Shown: piece after piece, positions 62,078 to 64,000 of the stretch
Position numbering within the stretch: position 1 is the first letter of the stretch
Layout of the letters: each line of letters starts with the position of its first letter
Assembly: GCF_032598905.1 (NCBI RefSeq)
Contig: NZ_CP122458.1
Span: forward strand, 8,395,001-8,459,000
Source of the DNA: Streptomyces sp. 11x1
GTDB lineage: Bacteria; Actinomycetota; Actinomycetes; Streptomycetales; Streptomycetaceae
Direction of reading: 5' to 3'
DNA length: 64,000 bases
Made by a program: the position numbers and the translations under genes
Notes under the pieces: generated by a model
Seen by the model: only the letters and a program-made list of their open reading frames with translations
Database searches by the model: none
Told to the model about the DNA's origin: nothing

Positions 62078-63571
62078 AATGTTGACGCCCTTGAAGAGGG
62101 CCGACGGGCAGCCGTGGGACACCGCGGCGACCTGACCCGGCTGGGCCTTCCCGCAGTTGAACGCGCCGCCCAGGACATAGGTCCCCGGCCCGCCGACGGC
62201 CGCCATGGATCCCCAGAAGTCGGTCGTCGTCGCCTGGTAGGCGACGTCCCGCAGCTGCCCGGTGATCTGCCCGTTCTCGATCTTGAAGAAGCGCTGCCCG
62301 GTGAACTGGAAGTTGTACCGCTGCATGTCGATGGACCACGACCGGTCCCCGACGACGTACACGCCCCGGTCGACCCCGCCGATCAGATCCTCCGTCGACA
62401 TCCCGGCCGGATCGGGCTTCAGCGACACATTCGCCATGCGCTGCACCGGAACGTGCCCGGGGGAGTCGGCGTACGCACACCCGTTGGAGCGGCCGAGGCC
62501 CGTCAACTTCGCGATGCGGCGGTCGAGTTGGTAGCCGACCAGGGTGCCGTCGCGGACGAGGTCCCAGCTCTGGCCCGCCACGCCCTCGTCGTCGTACCCG
62601 ATGGTCGCCAGACCGTGCTCGGCGGTGCGGTCACCGGTGACGTTCATCAGCTCGGAGCCGTACCGGAGCTTGTCGAGCTTGTCGAAGGTGGCGAAGGACG
62701 TGCCGGCGTACGCGGCCTCGTAGCCGAGCGCGCGGTCCAGCTCGGTGGCGTGGCCGATGGACTCGTGGATGGTCAGCCACAGGTTGGACGGATCGACGAC
62801 CAGGTCGTACACGCCCGCCTCGACGCTCGGTGCCCGCATCTTCTCGGCGAGCAGCTCCGGGATGCGCGCCAGCTCGTCGTCCCAGTCCCAGCCGGTGCCC
62901 GTGAGGTACTCCCAGCCGCGCCCGACCGGCGGTGCCAGCGTCCGCATCGAGTCGAACTCACCGCTGGACTCGTCCACCGACACGGCGGTCAGCGACGGGT
63001 GCAGCCGTACCCGCTGCTGGGTGGTGACGGTCCCGGCGGTGTCCGCGTAGAACTTGTTCTCGTGGACGGTGAGCAGCGAGGCGTCGACGTGGTTGACCCC
63101 GTCGGCCGTCAGCAGCCGCGTGCTCCACTGCGTGAGCAGCGCGGTCTTCTCCTCGTCGGGGACGGTGAACGGGTCGATCTCGTAGGAGGAGATCCAGGTC
63201 TTGTCCGCGTGCACCGGCTCGTCGGCGAGTTCCACCCGTTCGTCGGACCCGGCGGCCTTGATGACCTGGGCGGAGAGCTTGGCCATGGCCACGGCCTGCG
63301 AGGCGACCTTCGCGGCGGCGTCCATCGTCAGGTCCACCCCGGACGCGAACCCCCAGGTCCCGCCGTGCACCACCCGCACCGCGTACCCGAGGTCGGTCGT
63401 GTCCGACGACCCGGCCGGCTTCGCGTCCCTGAGCCGCCAGGACGCGCTGCGCACCCGCTCGAACCGGAAGTCGGCGTGATCGGCGCCGAGGGCACGGGCG
63501 CGGGCTAGGGCTGCGTCGGCGAGGGCCCTGAGTGGAAGTGCCAGGAATGACTGATCAACTTCGTGGGGCAC
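62048..63571 (-). CDS. tldD: TldD-type metalloprotease
   Basis: The 507-residue protein has the zinc HExxxH motif in LWLTIHESIGHATELDRALG, followed by GYEAAYAGTSF. N-terminal features are DHADFRFERVRSASWRLRD, and C-terminal YLDRRIAKLTGLGRSNGCAYA-like segments. With pmbA it forms the TldD/TldE protease. GTG 63571 (VPHEVDQSFLALPL) has GAAGGGA about 9 bp upstream; the in-frame extension upstream is not protein-like. Its end, LNTTQEAGR, is duplicated in the intergenic repeat. Confidence 0.92.
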   Translation of the reverse strand: MPHEVDQSFLALPLRALADAALARARALGADHADFRFERVRSASWRLRDAKPAGSSDTTDLGYAVRVVHGGTWGFASGVDLTMDAAAKVASQAVAMAKLSAQVIKAAGSDERVELADEPVHADKTWISSYEIDPFTVPDEEKTALLTQWSTRLLTADGVNHVDASLLTVHENKFYADTAGTVTTQQRVRLHPSLTAVSVDESSGEFDSMRTLAPPVGRGWEYLTGTGWDWDDELARIPELLAEKMRAPSVEAGVYDLVVDPSNLWLTIHESIGHATELDRALGYEAAYAGTSFATFDKLDKLRYGSELMNVTGDRTAEHGLATIGYDDEGVAGQSWDLVRDGTLVGYQLDRRIAKLTGLGRSNGCAYADSPGHVPVQRMANVSLKPDPAGMSTEDLIGGVDRGVYVVGDRSWSIDMQRYNFQFTGQRFFKIENGQITGQLRDVAYQATTTDFWGSMAAVGGPGTYVLGGAFNCGKAQPGQVAAVSHGCPSALFKGVNILNTTQEAGR

Positions 63572-63819
63572 GGGTGAAAATCCCTTCGGACGCTTGCCTG
63601 CGGTGGCCGTCGGAGGCAGTGAATCATGTCTCGCTCGCCTGATCGCCGGAGAAAGATGCGCTGTCGGCCGGGAAGAAAGGCAGGGAAACCAGCGGCGGAC
63701 GGGGCCTGGCGAGGCAGTAGGGTGACTCAGTTGCGTGGTGCCGTGCCCGACGGGGATGAAGCCCCTGGCCACGGTCCATGGGCAGGCGGATGTACGGAAA
63801 CAAGGGGGCCGGCCAAGTC

Positions 63820-64000
63820 ATGGACGTCTTCGGTGTCCATCACGACCTCACCGCCGAGTACGAGGCGTTCACCAGTTCGCTCGTCGCGGTGCGGGGTCGG
63901 GACATCGAGTCACACCTGGCCGCGGAGCGTGAACGCAAGACCCGCTGGCCCGACCCCAAGCTCGCGCTGAACCCCACCTTCCGCAGTGGCGGAACCGTGG
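63820..64000 (+). CDS. N-terminus of a large DEAD/DEAH (DUF1998-type) helicase, cut by right edge
   Basis: A plus-strand frame starts at ATG 63820 and is open to the edge (at least 60 residues: MDVFGVHHDLTAEYEAFTSS...). The sequence RTRGRDIESHLAAE-like region and WPDPKLALNPTFRSGGTV match, as I recall, the N-termini of large helicases with C-terminal DUF1998, some in DISARM-type anti-phage loci (motif W-P-x-P-x-x-x-L-N-P-x-F-x-x-G-G-T). No helicase motif lies inside the window, so this rests on recall. AAGGGGGCC is the nearest possible ribosome site. The 63572-63819 gap holds no gene. Confidence 0.5.
   Translation, partial: MDVFGVHHDLTAEYEAFTSSLVAVRGRDIESHLAAERERKTRWPDPKLALNPTFRSGGTV

Noticed and set aside
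1..64000. tRNA and rRNA genes
   Set aside because: I looked in the intergenic regions for TTCGANTCC-type T-arms and CCA ends and found no convincing tRNA, and no rRNA-like sequence.

Overview
The window is Streptomyces chromosome. Codon third positions are almost all G or C, starts are often GTG, neighbouring genes commonly share ATGA or GTGA, and the proteins are actinobacterial types (SURF1, DUF397/DUF5753 pairs, Asp23/AmaP, DUF3099, CbiX with a His-rich tail, Gbn). From memory the gene order follows the S. coelicolor chromosome around SCO1817-SCO1858, so most of it is core genome. I could run no search, so family names rest on motifs and recall.

Layout. (1) 1-7255: a secreted RHS-repeat polymorphic toxin with a Hint domain and an unassigned 118-residue toxin tip, followed by a probable immunity gene cut by the left edge. 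(2) 7256-7970: a degraded stretch with no intact gene. (3) 7971-18359: late cobalamin genes cobC, cbiX, cobE, cobB, cobO, a fused cobaltochelatase subunit, cobQ and cobD, plus an opposite-strand ZIP transporter; a clear cobalamin riboswitch precedes cobD. Between cobQ and the chelatase gene, where I expect cobN, lie only two CRISPR-like repeats around one 32-nt spacer. (4) 18837-20727: a WhiJ-type regulator, its DUF397 partner and two small membrane proteins. (5) 20952-22524: a low-affinity phosphate transporter with a PHO box. (6) 22646-28030: secreted GH25 lysozyme, class II aldolase, alpha/beta hydrolase, a hypothetical protein and a VOC protein, with a 216-bp MITE-like inverted repeat.

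(7) 28291-31377: ABC-F ATPase, the nucleoid protein gene gbn preceded by a dense GATC cluster, and an enoyl-CoA hydratase. (8) 31513-34923: a divergent Asp23/Gls24-AmaP envelope cluster. (9) 34960-43128: SDR, GH15 hydrolase, a translationally coupled symporter/sigma factor/small membrane protein unit, DUF3311, and the CstA-YbdD pyruvate transporter pair. (10) 43414-51003: hypothetical protein, SURF1, zinc-ribbon protein, DEDDh-BRCT exonuclease, sterol-desaturase-like protein, lysoplasmalogenase, CopD and CoA transferase. (11) 51074-54170: two tandem secreted subtilases of equal length. (12) 54602-63571: DUF485-ActP acetate uptake, moaA, small conserved proteins, tyrS and the tldD-pmbA pair, whose junction carries a 36-bp duplication. 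(13) 63820 to the end: the N-terminus of what looks like a very large DISARM/DUF1998-type helicase, a possible defence locus entering from the right.

I saw no rRNA, tRNA or complete insertion sequence. Both edges look like accessory DNA (toxin/immunity at left, possible anti-phage helicase at right); the middle is mostly conserved. A repeat family with core AGGGGCGCGGGGAAC recurs in several intergenic spaces.
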